Positions 24,301 through 36,568 are shown, counted from the stretch's first letter. The stretch is 64,000 bases of DNA from Neospora caninum Liverpool (GCF_000208865.1 NC_018398.1:4234812-4298811); one strand, 5' to 3'. Numbers and translations: made by a program. The notes: generated by a model not told the origin, from the letters alone.

Positions 24301-27300
24301 GCAGAAAGAGGCACGTGAACCAACGGAGACAGACGCTAAAAAGAGGCAGCGAGCGTCTCTCCGCTGTAGCGACACAGAAGACACCAAAGAAAAGGGAGGA
24401 GCGGCCTTCGTTTCGTTTCCTCCAACTTCCTCATCGACGACTTCAGGTCCTGCATCTGCTTCTTCGACCGCCCGAACCGCACAGAGGAACTCGCCACATT
24501 CGTCGCAGTCTTGTTTCACTCGCTCATCTCCCTGGGAGACACAAGCGGCGCCTTCAGCCGCACTCGCCGTTTCTTCCTCTCCACCAGGGGTGTCTTGCCC
24601 CCGCGTCTCTCCCTCTTCTCCTTCCTCTTCCTCTTCTTCTCCCTCTTCGTCTTCCTCTTCTTCCTCTTCTTCTTCCTCTTCTTCTTCCTCTTCTTCTTCC
24701 TCTTCATCCTCTCGCGCCTCGTCGTCTTCGGAGAGCTCGCAGAGTGACGGCGAAGAGAGGGGAGCGCGTGTCGAGATTAAAAAGCGAGCGCCGGGACGAC
24801 GTCGCACAGGCGTTTGTTATTTACCGCCCGCCCAAGTAAAAGAGAAAGGTTCTGCGAGGCGCTTCTCTGCTGCCCGTCTGCGGTCTTCGCGTGCGCCAGG
24901 CAGAGGCGGGGCTGCACGGCTTTCGTCTGGGGGAAACGCCGGGAGCCTCGCCACGCCTCCCACCTCTGGTGAATCGCCGGTGCCTCCTCTATCCTTTTCC
25001 TCTTCTTCTTCGTTTGCGCGCGGTCCGCCAACGCGCGAGAGGGAGAAGGCGAACGGCGGCGACTTCTCGGGCGGGAATGAGCCGTCGGACAAACAAGGCA
25101 AGGGAAACGACCGGAAGACAAGAGGCGCGTCTCGCGAGTCGAAGGAAGAAGAGCGAGGAGCCGAAGCGCTTGTTTCTGTCTCGCTGATTTCAGAATATGG
25201 AACTCTCATGCGAAAACATCTTCAGACCCGAGGTTCGGGGGAATTCCGTCCTCCCCGGGGCCACCACGCACCTGCAGAGTCTCCACTGTCTCCGCGGAGA
25301 GACGTCTCCGTCCCTTCTCCTCGGCGAAGCAACGGACCGCTGCATGCGCCACAGGCGTCTCTCGCGGCCAACGAAAGAGAACCTGCGCGGCCTGTGAGCG
25401 CCCGCAGCGGCCGCCCCGCCGTTTCGTCCTCCGCTGCGCGCGCCACGTCTTCTCTGCCTTCTGAAGGGGCGTCTTCGTCCCGTCCCGTGAAGGCCCCCGG
25501 AGCACCCAGGGGCTGTCCCGTCGCCGGGAAAGGCCAAGCTGAGAAAGGCGGCTTTCTGGAATCAACAACGGGACTGTCCTATTTGGGTCGGCGCGAAGGC
25601 GTCACGGATCGTCTTCTTTTTTCGCGGGTTTCCTCCAGAAAACTCGGGCGCGTCTCTCTCCACCTGCAGTCTCCCGCCTCGTCGGCGCCCGCCTACGCAC
25701 ACGAAGCGGGCGTCACGGAGATTGTGAGCGACGGCCGGTTCGTCCTCTCTGCGGGGCCAGACGGCTGCATGCGGCTGTGGAATGCGGACTGGGGATGGCA
25801 CTGTTTCGTTCACTACGATCTCCTCCGGCCTCTGCCGCACCGCCCCAGGGTCGCGGGCGCGCAGCGACGTGGGCGAGGCGCGGGGCGAGACGGACGGCCG
25901 CGTGGGGACCGCGCCGGTAGGGCTCCACGGGACGCCTCGCCTGCGCAGATGCCTCGGGATGCGTTTGCGGAAGAAGAGGATTCGCGTGTCCGGAGACGGC
26001 GCGGTCGACAGGAAGCGCCTGACGCGGTTTGCGAGGGGAGGAAGAAGACACGCGCAGCCAACGCGAGGTGGGCGCCTACGCAGTTCACGTTGAGTCCCTC
26101 TGGACGCTTCGTCTTAACTGGCCGGGGCGAGGGTTTGGTGGTCTTGGAAGTCGTCACAGGGATCAGGCAGGAAGCCGCGCATGCCGCGGGGGTGGAGAGA
26201 AACGAAGGAGACCAAGTGAGATGCGTCGTGTGGAACGAGAAGCGACGAGAAGCGTATGTGGGGCGTGGGGACGGAGGCATCAGCGTTTGGGACACCGGAG
26301 GTAAGCCAGCCGCAGAAAGCAAAAAGGTGGGAGAAAAAGAGGCGGAAAGAGTTGAAGCGGAGCGGCTGATAGAGGCCGTTCTTTTCGCGGGGAAAAGAGA
26401 CGAGAAAAACTAGTACGGCCGGGTCTCCGAGCCGGACGCAGGAGTCACACACGCACGCTCACATGCAGCCGACGGCTCTGTGGCGCAAGGCGTGCTCGGA
26501 GGTCCGTGGGACGAAGAAGTGAAGCGAACAACAGAGACAGTAGAGATGTGGGAAGAGAGATGGGGAGTGCAGTCCGGTTTCCGTCTCTGAGAGGGAGAAA
26601 ACGGAGAGGGCGAAGGCGCGTCAAAAGGCAGGTGTGAGGAGGGAAGGGGGGGAGAGGTAAACTGATTGTGCAGACGGGGACACACTGTGGGAAGCGTGAG
26701 GGGCGTGTGTGTAGGGAAGCAAAGTGCGCAGATTGAAGTGTGGAAGGAAAGGTTTCGCTGACACACAGGGAGAACACCCGATCTCAGAAGCCGGGGAGCT
26801 CGAAACGCCGTTTCGATCTCTTCTTCAGTTCCCTGTTGTTTTCTTGGCCGTCTCCGGCTCTTCTGTCGCTCCCGCCCCGTCTCTGCTTCATCGCAGCTCT
26901 CTTCTCGTACGCAGGATCCCACCCCGCGGCACTTTTGTTGGCGCTTGGGTCGCGACCGAAAGCGCGCCTTTTTGCTCCGGCGCGTGCGCGCGGTTCCGAT
27001 AAATCTTGCTTTCCACTGTTGTCTCGAAGTGTTTGGAAGCATCGACACTCCGTATCAACTGCAGACGACACTCTTGCCAGCAACGCGCGCTGCCGCAGGA
27101 AGTGAACTGCAAAAGTGGGAAATGCAAAGGTGGTAACCCTCTCAGTGCTTGTGGCGTGTGTGGTGCTGTTTTCCCCTCCTGTGTCAGGGTTCGAATGGCT
27201 TCGGGCGAACTCGGACGAAGAGAATGAAGACGAAGAGGAAGAAGAATGGGAAGAGCTCGGCACAGCGCCTGTGGGGAACCCTGTCCTGCACATCCGCCCG

Positions 27301-27312
27301 GCGTCTCTCTGA
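18302..27312 (+). CDS. ERCC8: ERCC8/CSA-like WD40 repeat protein
   Basis: This probable CSA orthologue (in other eukaryotes the substrate receptor of a CUL4-DDB1 ligase in transcription-coupled repair) has nine exons: 18302-19279, 19679-19773, 20131-~20250, ~20690-20792, 21438-21693, 22191-22257, 22836-22978, 23343-26300 and 27188-27312. Most junctions join in phase; the exon 3/4 border is unresolved. Features follow human CSA in order: LFIDHFRQQRLGEVRLNELS (DDB1-binding helices), then FLLSGSVDCRVSLYDLDADI, HYQRVTTVAWLPVDNGLF, VWDTHAWECVYDIPLGTPV, LACGGGNGTLQLCDLRLAAP, PVLSVCWHPRRPFEIFSGGQ, MRTWDIRQG, AHEAGVTEIVSDGRFVLSAG with CMRLWN, and RCVVWNEKRREAYVGRGDGG with ISVWDTG. The last exon adds an acidic tail (NSDEENEDEEEEEWEE) like CSA's. 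Oddities are an N-terminal extension of about 310 residues and a Ser/Arg-rich insertion of about 785 residues between two blades, all in exon 8. The first ATG in frame was taken as the start. Confidence 0.82.
21020..21107. repeat. Two (TA)n tracts in an ERCC8-like intron
   Basis: Perfect TA runs at about 21020-21042 and 21085-21107 flank about 40 bp of AT-rich sequence with imperfect ATATGC/TTCATAT units. They lie in the intron between exons 4 and 5 of the WD40 gene. They are microsatellites and probably strain-variable. Confidence 0.9.
23070..23145. repeat. (TA)n/(CATA)n tract in an ERCC8-like intron
   Basis: Alternating CATATA and TATATA units lie in the intron between exons 7 and 8 of the WD40 gene. 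Composition and position match the other intronic TA tracts in the window. Confidence 0.85.
24600..24735 (+). repeat. Pyrimidine (TCTTCC)n tract encoding polyserine
   Basis: A nearly pure TCT/TCC/TCA array on the plus strand encodes an uninterrupted run of about 35 serines inside the large insertion of the ERCC8-like protein. The frame is kept, and it should be length-variable by replication slippage. Confidence 0.9.
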
Positions 27313-28661
27313 GAGGGAAGTCCCCTTCGCTGCTTCGCAGAGACACTCAGGGGATTGGACGGCGGGCGTCTTCACGAGGCAGTTGCCGAGCACACCCAGT
27401 GGCAGGACAGGCTTTCAGTGTGGCAAACACAGCCCCACGACGAGGGCCGGGCCTGTCGCAATTTCAGGCGGGGAACGAGAAACGTGATGAGCCTCAGAGA
27501 CGATTGCACGCCGCCTTAGGTTTGTTCGAGGCCCAGTGCCGCAGCAGCAGACTCACCGCTGCAATAGGTGCATCAGGCAGATAAAAGACAAGGCTCCACA
27601 CACAGCGGCCGCCCGGCTTCCGCGTTCCCATCACATCGGTTGGCTAGAAACCGCGCCCACCCAACAACTGCTTTGCTGGCTCCAGCAGTCGGTTGCGCTC
27701 GGCCTGTTTACAGCGACTCGCCCGGCCTAGGAGGGGCGGAACGGACGCACTGACAAATTGCAAAACTTGCGCCTCACTGTAGTATTATAGTAGTAGTGTG
27801 AACTGCAAAGATAGGCATTCGGCAGAAAAAAACTCTGTCCACGCGTCGAGCTAGACGTGCACTGCAAACTTAAACCTCCGTCTGGCGGCTGACTCGTTGG
27901 CGGTCCCGGCCGCCGGAGAGACGACCACGTTTTGCGTTGCCGCTCAAAACTGAGAAAGCTACTGACCGTGTGGAGTTCCCACGGACATACAGGACCGCGG
28001 AAGGCCTAAACCCGCCCGCGTGGACATCCGAGTCCACTTTTTCAACACAGTCACCAGCCCCTGCCTTCTGTGTGCGCTGTCTGGGGTGTCGGAAGGTGGA
28101 GGCAGGTTCTGCCTGGGAGAGAGTGGGTTGCCGGCGTTTTTTTCTCCGCTACGGGACACGTCCCTCCCGACAAAGTTGTCAGAGACGCTGGACATAGGCT
28201 TCAGACCTGTTTACGGCAGGGCGGGAAGTGTGTGTGGAGCGCGTTTTTGGACTTTGGGCGCAAAAGCGGCTCGCGCAACCGCGCGGCAACGCCTCCAGTG
28301 TCCACATTCACATGAATCCCTTTTCTGATCCCCTGACTCTCGCCTATAACGCAAGACGCCGCGCTCGTGCACACAACGGTCGCGGCAGCCCGCTTAGCGG
28401 CGGTGTCTCGCAGTGAAACACAACACTTTCGTGCACCGCCATCATTAGCTGAAACAAACAGATAAACTGCAGCACGGAGTCGCTGCTCGCATGCTGTGAG
28501 GTCCTCAAGTCGCACTGTCAATCGAACATATTGCTCACCCTAAATCGGTTCACCGAACCGAGCACCAGCCGCCTCGCCTCATTGTGGCGCTGGGGAATTC
28601 CAGCGGATGCGTTCTCACACGGCCGCCGGCATCCAGGAACAGCGTGAGATCGCAAGGGTTG
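27313..28661. other. Intergenic, convergent 3' flanks
   Basis: The WD40 gene ends at 27312 on the plus strand and the pseudokinase gene ends at 28662 on the minus strand, so this holds two 3' UTRs. I see no other gene. Confidence 0.55.
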
Positions 28662-31600
28662 TTACGAGCGCGTCGGCTCGGCGCTGGATGTTTTCCATTC
28701 TGTATCGTAAGCAGACTTTCCATCTGGACTGGGGTCGTAAAGGGACTCGTCGTCGCTGTCGTCCGCCCAGGTTGAGGCGTTTCCGTCCGTTGACGTGAGT
28801 GTTTCCCGCAGCGCGTAGCTCCCGTAGACGCTGGGGTTTTTGCGAGCGCGAACGGCGCCGAAATCGACGCCTTCGAAAAGTTTGTTCTCCATAACTTCCT
28901 GGAGACTCAGTCTTTTCTCCGCCTCTGCCTGGGTCATGCGAGCCGCCGCAACTTCCACCAAGAGCCGCTCCTGGCCTTCCAGATCTGTGAGATCCGCCAG
29001 CGATTCAAAGGCCTTCCCCAGACAAAAGACGTCTGCTGCCGGAGTTTGGAGGACCGCCACGTTGAAGCGCCGCAACACCCTCATGTAGACTTCCTGCACA
29101 GGTTTTGCCATATCAGAGATCGGCCGGTAGACGCCGTCCAGAGTGGCATTCTCGAAATCGCCCAGTTGGATGTGCCCTTCCCGGTTGACGTAGAACACAT
29201 CTAGCGAGAGAGATCTGTGGAGGATTCCAAGGCGATGCAGAGCCTCTACAGCCGCCACCATCTCGGCCATCACCATGACCACGTTGAGCTTTTGTGGAAC
29301 CTGGGTTGCAAGCTGTCGGAGGCTGCCACGAGTTCGTGGGAAAAACTGGAACGTCGCCGCTACCGCCGTCCCTCTGGCTGCGGCCAGGAGCGGAACGAAA
29401 AACTGCCAGTCAGGGAGCAGAAACGTCTTCCTCAAGAAAGTCTCCGTAAGGGCTTTCCACGGCTGAGTTGTGCTCAAGTGACATATCTTCACGGTGAAGC
29501 CTCGAGCCAGCGCTGCAGGTGGGATGCCGAGAGCTCTGGCGAGCTCGGCACTGCCTGCGTACACCTGTCTCGTCACAGGCTCGCTGGAGTTCTCGAACGC
29601 TCGCATCGCGTCCTTCATCTCTTCGTACTTCTTCACCTCAAGATCCGGGAGTTTCACGTAGAACATCCACCATCTCCACGGCGACATCCCTGAGAGGAAC
29701 AGGCAGAGAGAGGGAGAGAGGCGGCAGACATCCCACGCACGTGGCGACACTCAGCCCAACACAAACCCCGCAGCCAGTGTCTGCCGGAAAAACCGAAGAG
29801 ACCTTGAAAAACGGAGATGAGCCGAGGGCCATCGCGCAGCGAACGCGACGGGGAACGCGATCGGCACACACACACACACACACGGCCGAGTGCACATGGA
29901 GAGGCCGAGAGCCTCGCCAGAGGCATCCAGACTCGGGCGGAACCTCCGCACAGTCGCGTAGGCAAAACTGATCCTTGCAGTCATCAATGTTCAAAAAACT
30001 CCTCAGAACCCACAAAAACTGCAAAGCCGCAAAGATGCAATCGGATCTGTGTCTTACAGTAGAACGACTGTTTCTGTCTAGCTTGGTCCGCAACTTGATC
30101 TCCCGTGTGTGCTCCGATCCCTAAGCCTGCTGTTTGAAAGTCTTTCATGCTGCAGCACAAACAGGACAGGAAACGAGGTCGAGGCATGCGCCCAGAACGG
30201 GATGACAAGGAAGTTTCGTGGTTTGTCAGGTTCGGCGATGTGCCACACACAAACGGCTCTGCATGCAGACTCGGCAGAACGCAGGCGCCGACCCGTAGAA
30301 GCTGGCGGTTTCCCCTTGCCGCCGAACACCCAGTTCCCGAGTTCCGCCTGACTCGTGAGGCAATCACGCTAGCAGCAATCCTTCGAACCGACGGCTTTTT
30401 AGTCGGTCGTTCCGATAGCAAGCGACAGAGAGACGTGCTTTAAACCCGAAAATCTCGGCGGGAAAGGCGCCTCTGAACAACTCAAGGTGGACCGGAGGTG
30501 GCTCCGGAAAGACGTGCGCGGTGATAACACCCGGAGCGCGTCTTGTGTGGAATGGGGAACACGTGTTTCTACGAGTTCGAGATGCGCAGGTCGCAAAGCA
30601 CATGCTAAAGCGATGCTGTGAAAGAGATGGACTCGAGCTCGGCACTCGCTGGGTCAGACTCAGGATGCAGGAGGTACGGGCGTCTCGCTTACTCATCCAG
30701 CACGTCCCCTGTGGCGCAAACAAAGGACACCACAGGATCGTCAACGCGCCGAGTACAACGAGCTGTTCCCCCCGAAAAACCGAGTCGCGCGAATGCGAGG
30801 GCCGCAGAGTATATATGTGGCTGCGAAGCGACAGCGCTGAGGTGGAGAACGTCGGCTCCTCCCTGAGCTACGTTCGGGCACAAGCCTGCTTGAACCAATG
30901 CTACAGGCCGCCACGTCAATATTTCCAGTGCCTCGGCGGTCAATATACACCTGCGGGTGTGCTGAAAACCCACCCACGTTTGCGGATCATGGCGGTGCCA
31001 GGCTGCATCCCTTCTCGCGGAGAAATGAGAAGGACGACTTTGAGGTAAGCCACCATTCGCAGCATGGGAGGGGACCACGCTGCGGCCGGCCCTCAGCTTT
31101 CGCCGGGTTGGGCGTCTTTGCACCCTTTCAACCGCTGTTTTCCTCTCGGCGCTGCTCGCTGCCTTTGGTGCACAGCCTGTCGCGCCGGACCTCTGCGTCG
31201 GCTTCTACGGTACCACTCGCGTTGCTGCTTACGGACGAAAGCCCAGTCAAGACGCGGAGCAATGTGAGAAGCGGATTTCTGTCCAAACGCTGCGAGAAGA
31301 GGCGCAGCGACTCTGCTCGCCCTGAAAAACAGCACACGATCGGACTCCATGGACCGGATTTCCTGGCGGCAGTTGCCCACGGTCGGGCGTGTGCATTCCT
31401 CAGGTCAACAGCCAAACGGGGGCGCGCGCGAGTCGGCAGGGAAGAGCGCCACATGCGCGACTCGCTGAGGATCCCGCTGGATCGACTACGGCATTCTGTG
31501 AGCACGTGGGAAGGGTACTCTCTTCAGAGACTCCTCGAAGCGCTGTTCGCAGTCTCGGACTGTGTATGTGATTGTGTGACTTGCGGTCGGTGGTAATCGG

Positions 31601-32275
31601 TCAAGAGAGACATGTGCCCGGATGCAGCCGTCGCCAGAAACCTGACCTCCGTTTGCCCACGCCCGTGGTCTCAAAAAATCACGAACGCCAAGGCATTCGG
31701 CTTCGTCGCTTTTCACCAAAGACACACTAGGCGCCTCGACACCCCGCGCGGCCGACGCGCCCACAACAACCAGGAAGAAAACGTCTGACAGCTCGCGCAC
31801 ACGCGGATGCCTCTGGCTAGGAACGGCGTGACAAGCACACGTCTGCCGGCTCTGCTCGGCCTAGGGAACATCCTTGCACTTACACTTTCGCCAAGTTTGG
31901 TGGCTGCTGAGAGACGCTGGCCACGAGGGATTGTCGTGTGGTGTCTTCTCGTCTGAGCTCTATGTCTTCCTCGAACGGTGGGAGACTGCCGTTCACCAGA
32001 TGGAGAGGACCACCGGCGCCTTCCACTACACCTGGCGACGGGTGGGAATCCCCAGACTCGGATGCAATCGCACCTGCATTTGCCTCCTCGTGAGTATGAA
32101 GAGGGCTTTCACCCATGCCTTGGTAAGATTCTACATCGTGTTCCGCGGAAGAAGATGCCGGAGCGGCATCCGCCGTCTCGTTCGCCGCATACACCTTGCC
32201 AGACTCCCCACATTCTACCAAAGTACCGCCTACCACTAACGTCGATATCACGCACAAGACAGTTGAAAACTGCAT
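28662..32275 (-). CDS. ROP50: Rhoptry kinase family pseudokinase (probably ROP50)
   Basis: The last exon (29689-28662) holds most of a ROP-family kinase domain. Its acceptor is CTGTTCCTCTCAG|GG at 29690. Visible parts in order are the beta-3 lysine in WMFYVKLPDLEV, an alpha-C helix KYEEMKDAMRAFE, the family-typical FLRKTFLLPDWQFF segment, the catalytic-loop region LHRLGILHRSLSLDVFYVN, and IQLGDFENATLDG. The HRD aspartate is replaced by serine (HRS), the loop asparagine by valine, and DFG reads DFE, so this should be a pseudokinase. A likely first exon, 32275 to about 31884, starts MQFSTVLCVISTLVVGG, a clear signal peptide followed by an acidic stretch, and ends at donor GT|GTAAGT. The exons in 29690-31883, which must hold the glycine-loop strands, are not resolved. 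Secretion to rhoptries and injection into the host is family knowledge, not shown here. The name ROP50 is recalled from its position beside UNC. Confidence 0.72.
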
Positions 32276-34606
32276 GTTGATCAAAGATGCCAGGAAATGG
32301 GAAGGGGGCGAGTTCGTTGCCACTGCCTGGATCCTTCAATGCTTCAGATCTCCAGCGAAGCGAGTGCCGCGGAGCTGCGCTTTGTGAGGCAGTGTATCCG
32401 TTGGAAACTGCTCAGAAACGCTAAAACGCACAAAGCCGGGCCATGCTTCGGCCGGGTTACACTACACTCGGGAGGGAACCAAAGGTTCTAACATCAAGCA
32501 AACACGAGCGAGAAGCCCCCGCACACGTGGGTGGAACTGTTTGCTACAACTTGAAAGAAAACGCGAGAGCGCTGCTCAACTCGGTGATGCGCATGCGGCA
32601 GGACGACACTGTCGAAATGAGCTTTGGCTTCCACAAAAAACAGGACGGCACAGGCAAGGTAAAACAGTCTGCATGTGCTTTGAGCTAGCAGCCCGCCCGC
32701 CGCTCGTCTCCGCGTGGCCAGGCAAAAGTTGTCCCTTCAAGGAAGACCCGTTGATTAAACCCCGGCACGGAGTCGAGCAACCACAGTGAAATGTTCGTTT
32801 TGCAGCGGAAAGTCCTGTACAAGAGAGAAGTTCATCAAAATTTGACGGCAGATTTCCCCTCCAGTCGCACGCGGATGATGCGCACCGCGAGACAGGACAC
32901 GACCGGCAACACTGCCCAGTTGCAACTGGGACGTTTCTCGTCTCGAAAACGAGCTCCGCACGGACACTCTTTTGACACACACCAGCTGCATGCGACGGCA
33001 ATTTTTCGAGAAATTTCTGCTTGCCCGAGGTGGCGTTCCTCGGTTTCGAGAAAGCGTTGCAGTCCCGTTTGGTGGCAGTTCAAGCGAATCGTGGCCGACA
33101 CAGAGAGAGGCGTGCCCGCGTTTTGCACGTACGGGAACTTTTGCGTGGTCATCGGATACGGAAAGAGAGTCACCGACGAAGTTGAAGACACGGTGCCATA
33201 AGAGGTCTGTCCGTGACGCTCTGCAGCACGTCGTCGCGAAGAAACAAGCGGTTCGGAGCGACGTGAAGACGCTACCAGCGAGAGATTCACTTGTGACGAT
33301 GTTGACTCTGGCTTACCAAGAAAAACGTTAGAGACAAAAAGCCGCTCTCGCGCAGACACGCCGCAGCAACGTCTCCGCTTCCGTGCAGGTTAGGGGCGTG
33401 CAAGTATTTAATAGAGCCGGGGACAGCAACTTCAGGATAAAGGATGCGGATAAGGCTGCAATTAAACGTTCCAGGGACTGTTTATCAAGAACACAGGTAT
33501 CCGCAAAATGTAATTGTGAAGTAAGGATACGGACACCTGCTCAGCTGCTTTCGGCGCAGAGCAGCGCCTGCACGTATACATGCGAGAACTGCCCTCCGTC
33601 TGCTCGGTGTTATTTTCCACAGCCTCCTGATTGCGCCCGTCTGAGGGAGGATTAGTTTCGCTAATCGGTTTCGCTGAACGCTTGAAGTGGCCTGGCGCAC
33701 AAGCACTCGACGCTGCTGGTGATCTGCCGTATAGCGGACAAAAAAACGTGGCGCGAACCGGAGAGCCTCGCTTCGCTCGCGGACTGCCGCCGTTCCCCCG
33801 CCAAGAGTGGTTCACCGTGGAAGGCAAGGGATGGCAGAGTCCAGTGTAATCTTTGTACGTCGATGCCTGCTGGAGCGTTCTGATATCACACGGCAAGGTT
33901 GCCAAAAACGGGATAATCCGGCGGCAGCGTTGTTTACCTCTCTTGAGTGACCACTGATGAGCCCGCAGATTTTCTGGGCAACGCGTTTGAGACACTCGAG
34001 ATCGCAAAAGTCCAGTTGGGAGAGACGTTTGCGCTTGACAGCTAGATTATTCGGGAAAAAGTTGTGTGGAGTTAACCCTCCCCGACGGGAGAGGACTCAA
34101 GCGCCGGGGCGCGTCTAGATGTCCTGAAGTTTTGTAGGGAGAGAGACCACACTTCAGCCCTGTTTTCCCGACTTGTCAAGATCCACTTGAGCCCCATCCC
34201 AAAGCAAGGGTCACAGGAACGCTGACAGTGTGTACTTGTTCACCGAGAGCATGGCGAGTCTTCTGCTGTTTCCGAGGGCAAATTTGTCAGGACGCGACTA
34301 GACAAGCGGGCGGCATTTACGTCTCCCTCCCGTTATTGCCTCTACCTTCACGCCCCAGTGTCTTCGTTCAACCGCGGGCTTCTTCCTGTCCCCAGCCCTT
34401 CCTCTGTTATGTGCTGTTTCCATTTTCGAAAAAAAAAACAGCACGCATTATTTTGTGTATCCCGCATCTGGAGCATCGACAAGAAGGGATCATGTGTGCG
34501 TTCCCGGTGGGCACTGCTTTGTACTTTGAATTGCAAAAGCACACTCCGAGGGGCGAGGCGCACTGTAGTCCATCGAAAACACTCTAATGTTGCACTTTTC
34601 CTCTAG

Positions 34607-34777
34607 GGACACTCAACGACGGTCTGTGTGTACGACTTCTCGCGGACGCCTCCCTCGCCAGACTGCCGTGCTGCTTCTATGAGTCAGTGTGGCCTGGCAA
34701 CCATCTCTGAATCGTCTTCCAGGCTGATGAGGCTTCGGACAACTCCAGTGCGAGATCGGTACGAGACGCATTTCAAG
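34607..34777 (+). other. Orphan exon-like segment, WD40-like start
   Basis: A 171-bp stretch (57 codons, phase 0 at both ends) has a good acceptor (pyrimidine-rich CACTTTTCCTCTAG) and donor (TTTCAAG|GTAGGA). It reads GHSTTVCVYDFSRTPP, resembling the start of a WD40 blade, and later LRTTPVRDRYETHFK. No start codon or partner exon is certain. A later phase-0 acceptor (TTTTTTTGCAG, about 35896) opens a frame reading ASAFWEQRCLSLFPD that could follow it. It could be part of an unannotated gene, a gene relic, or chance. Confidence 0.3.
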
Positions 34778-34913
34778 GTAGGACTCTTCCCCATCCTCTT
34801 TTTCGCCCCGCCTCTTGATAACACCCGTCAGCCAGCAAGATGGTTCACGCGTGCTGGGGCTTCTCTCGCGACCATGGTTGGATGGCTCCTTCCAGCTGTA
34901 CTGATACGAAATA

Positions 34914-34914
34914 C

Positions 34915-34945
<31 letters not shown>

Positions 34946-34981
34946 CATATATACGTATATATATATGTATATGTATATACA
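34914..34981. repeat. (TA)n microsatellite
   Basis: A perfect TA run is followed by TATACA, TACGTA and TATGTA variants. It lies shortly downstream of the orphan exon-like segment, as TA tracts elsewhere in the window lie in introns. Confidence 0.9.
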
Positions 34982-36568
34982 GATGACTCTACACTGGATT
35001 TCGCGTCACTGGAGAGATAGCGTCTGTCGGAGCAATTGTATCAGGCAGGTGACAGGGTGAGACGCACCATGAGCTGAAAGGTGAGGCGGCAGAGGCCAGG
35101 CGATACCACGTAGAAACTGCAGACAAGGTGAGTTCAACCGGGTGTTGTATCCGCCAACGGCCCCCGGAACTATGCGGTGGTAGTTCTTGGGAAAACGACT
35201 TCCGAACCCCCAATATAGCTGAGGACACTTAGTTTAAAAATGTAATCTTATAATTTACGGAAGGAGGGACTTGAATTGCTCCCGTTTTGTGGCCAGTATG
35301 CATGCGCTTAGTATTGACTCACACGAGACATGTAAACGCAGCAGGCGGCTGGCGACATAGGCACACAGGCCACATTGTGCTGCTTGGGACAAACGCATGA
35401 ACCCGCCCGATCAGTCAAAACATCTGAGATGTGTCTACTCGCCGCCTCCCGCAGAATGAACGTGGTTTTCTGTGTTGTAAAGCTGCGTTCTACCCTACTC
35501 AGTGGGTGACGTGCCTTGAACGCGCACAATCGCAGGTGCCCGCTGTGCAAGGACCGTGGCGTGGGCAAAGTACATTATTTACCTTTCTTCCATGTTACTG
35601 TCGCTTCGGTATCGCATCGCGTTCCGTACAAAACTCTGAGAATAACTAGAACCCCTACAGAGCGGGGAGCTTCTGCGCCGTACTTGCAGTGCAGCGAACT
35701 GCATTCAGCCCCGTCGCGTGGTCCAAAAGCCAAGACACACAACGGAGAGGCGCGCACCCGGGGTTTGGAGGCTCTCAGTTTGATCGGCACGTGAGAAGTC
35801 GAAGACATGCACGCCAGCAACGTTTCTGACGGTTCTTCGTGGACGCTAAATACCGTGAGCCTCTCTGCAACCGTTTCTTTGGGCATTTTTTTGCAGGCGT
35901 CAGCTTTTTGGGAGCAGCGATGTTTAAGTCTTTTTCCCGACCAAAGACTGAACAGTTCAGCGTTCGGGACTGTTGCTTCGCTGTCGCATGCTGCGTGGCG
36001 CGAAGCTTTCCGCTGTATTTCAAGAATTATCAACAGCGCTAGCTTTTTTTCCCGTCGTGCTTTTCCTCTATCCGCAAACCCCCTCCCTCCTAACTGGCGT
36101 TTCTTTTTTCACGGGACATTTTGAGGTCGCCTTGTGTTCTGAGCGCGTGCTGCCTTCGCACCGTGCGACAATCCAAGTCTCTTTCCGCGTGTCCTGGCCC
36201 AGGAGTTCGCTATCACACTGGTCACTCCCAAGCCCGCGAGTCTTTGCGACAGGTAGCTTGGCTGCCTTTCGGCGCTCCACATCGATCTGTCTCTCGTCAG
36301 TTTTCACTCCGTCGGAGAGTCCACGCTTTCGTTGTCTGTGTGTTGCGGTGGAACTCTTCGGGTTGACGCGTGAGAAGCGAGTGTGGCTGCAGAGCAAGCT
36401 CCAGTCGATTCACGCGCTGGCCTGCGCAGAAGCCTGCGCCCTCGCTTCGAAACCAAATGACTGGCCACTACAAGACTGGCAAGCTCTTCGCCGAGTCTTG
36501 AGTTGGGGGATCGTCTTGTGGACTGTCGCGGCAACGTTGCTTCCGCCGCACATACACGCGTACACACC

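Larger units (their letters stand above)
32276..36568. other. Intergenic, with orphan exon-like segments on the plus strand
   Basis: This separates the pseudokinase (leftward) from UNC (rightward). 32276-34500 shows nothing recognisable apart from the pseudokinase promoter. An exon-like segment lies at 34607-34777, and a long plus-strand frame ends at 36599, just over the UNC start. Both are listed separately. The rest is probably promoter and 5' UTR of UNC. Confidence 0.45.

Noticed and set aside
30521..31048. 175-codon plus-strand frame opposite the pseudokinase gene
   Set aside because: Protein-like wording in part, but no family match and no start or splice support; it lies over the unresolved pseudokinase introns.
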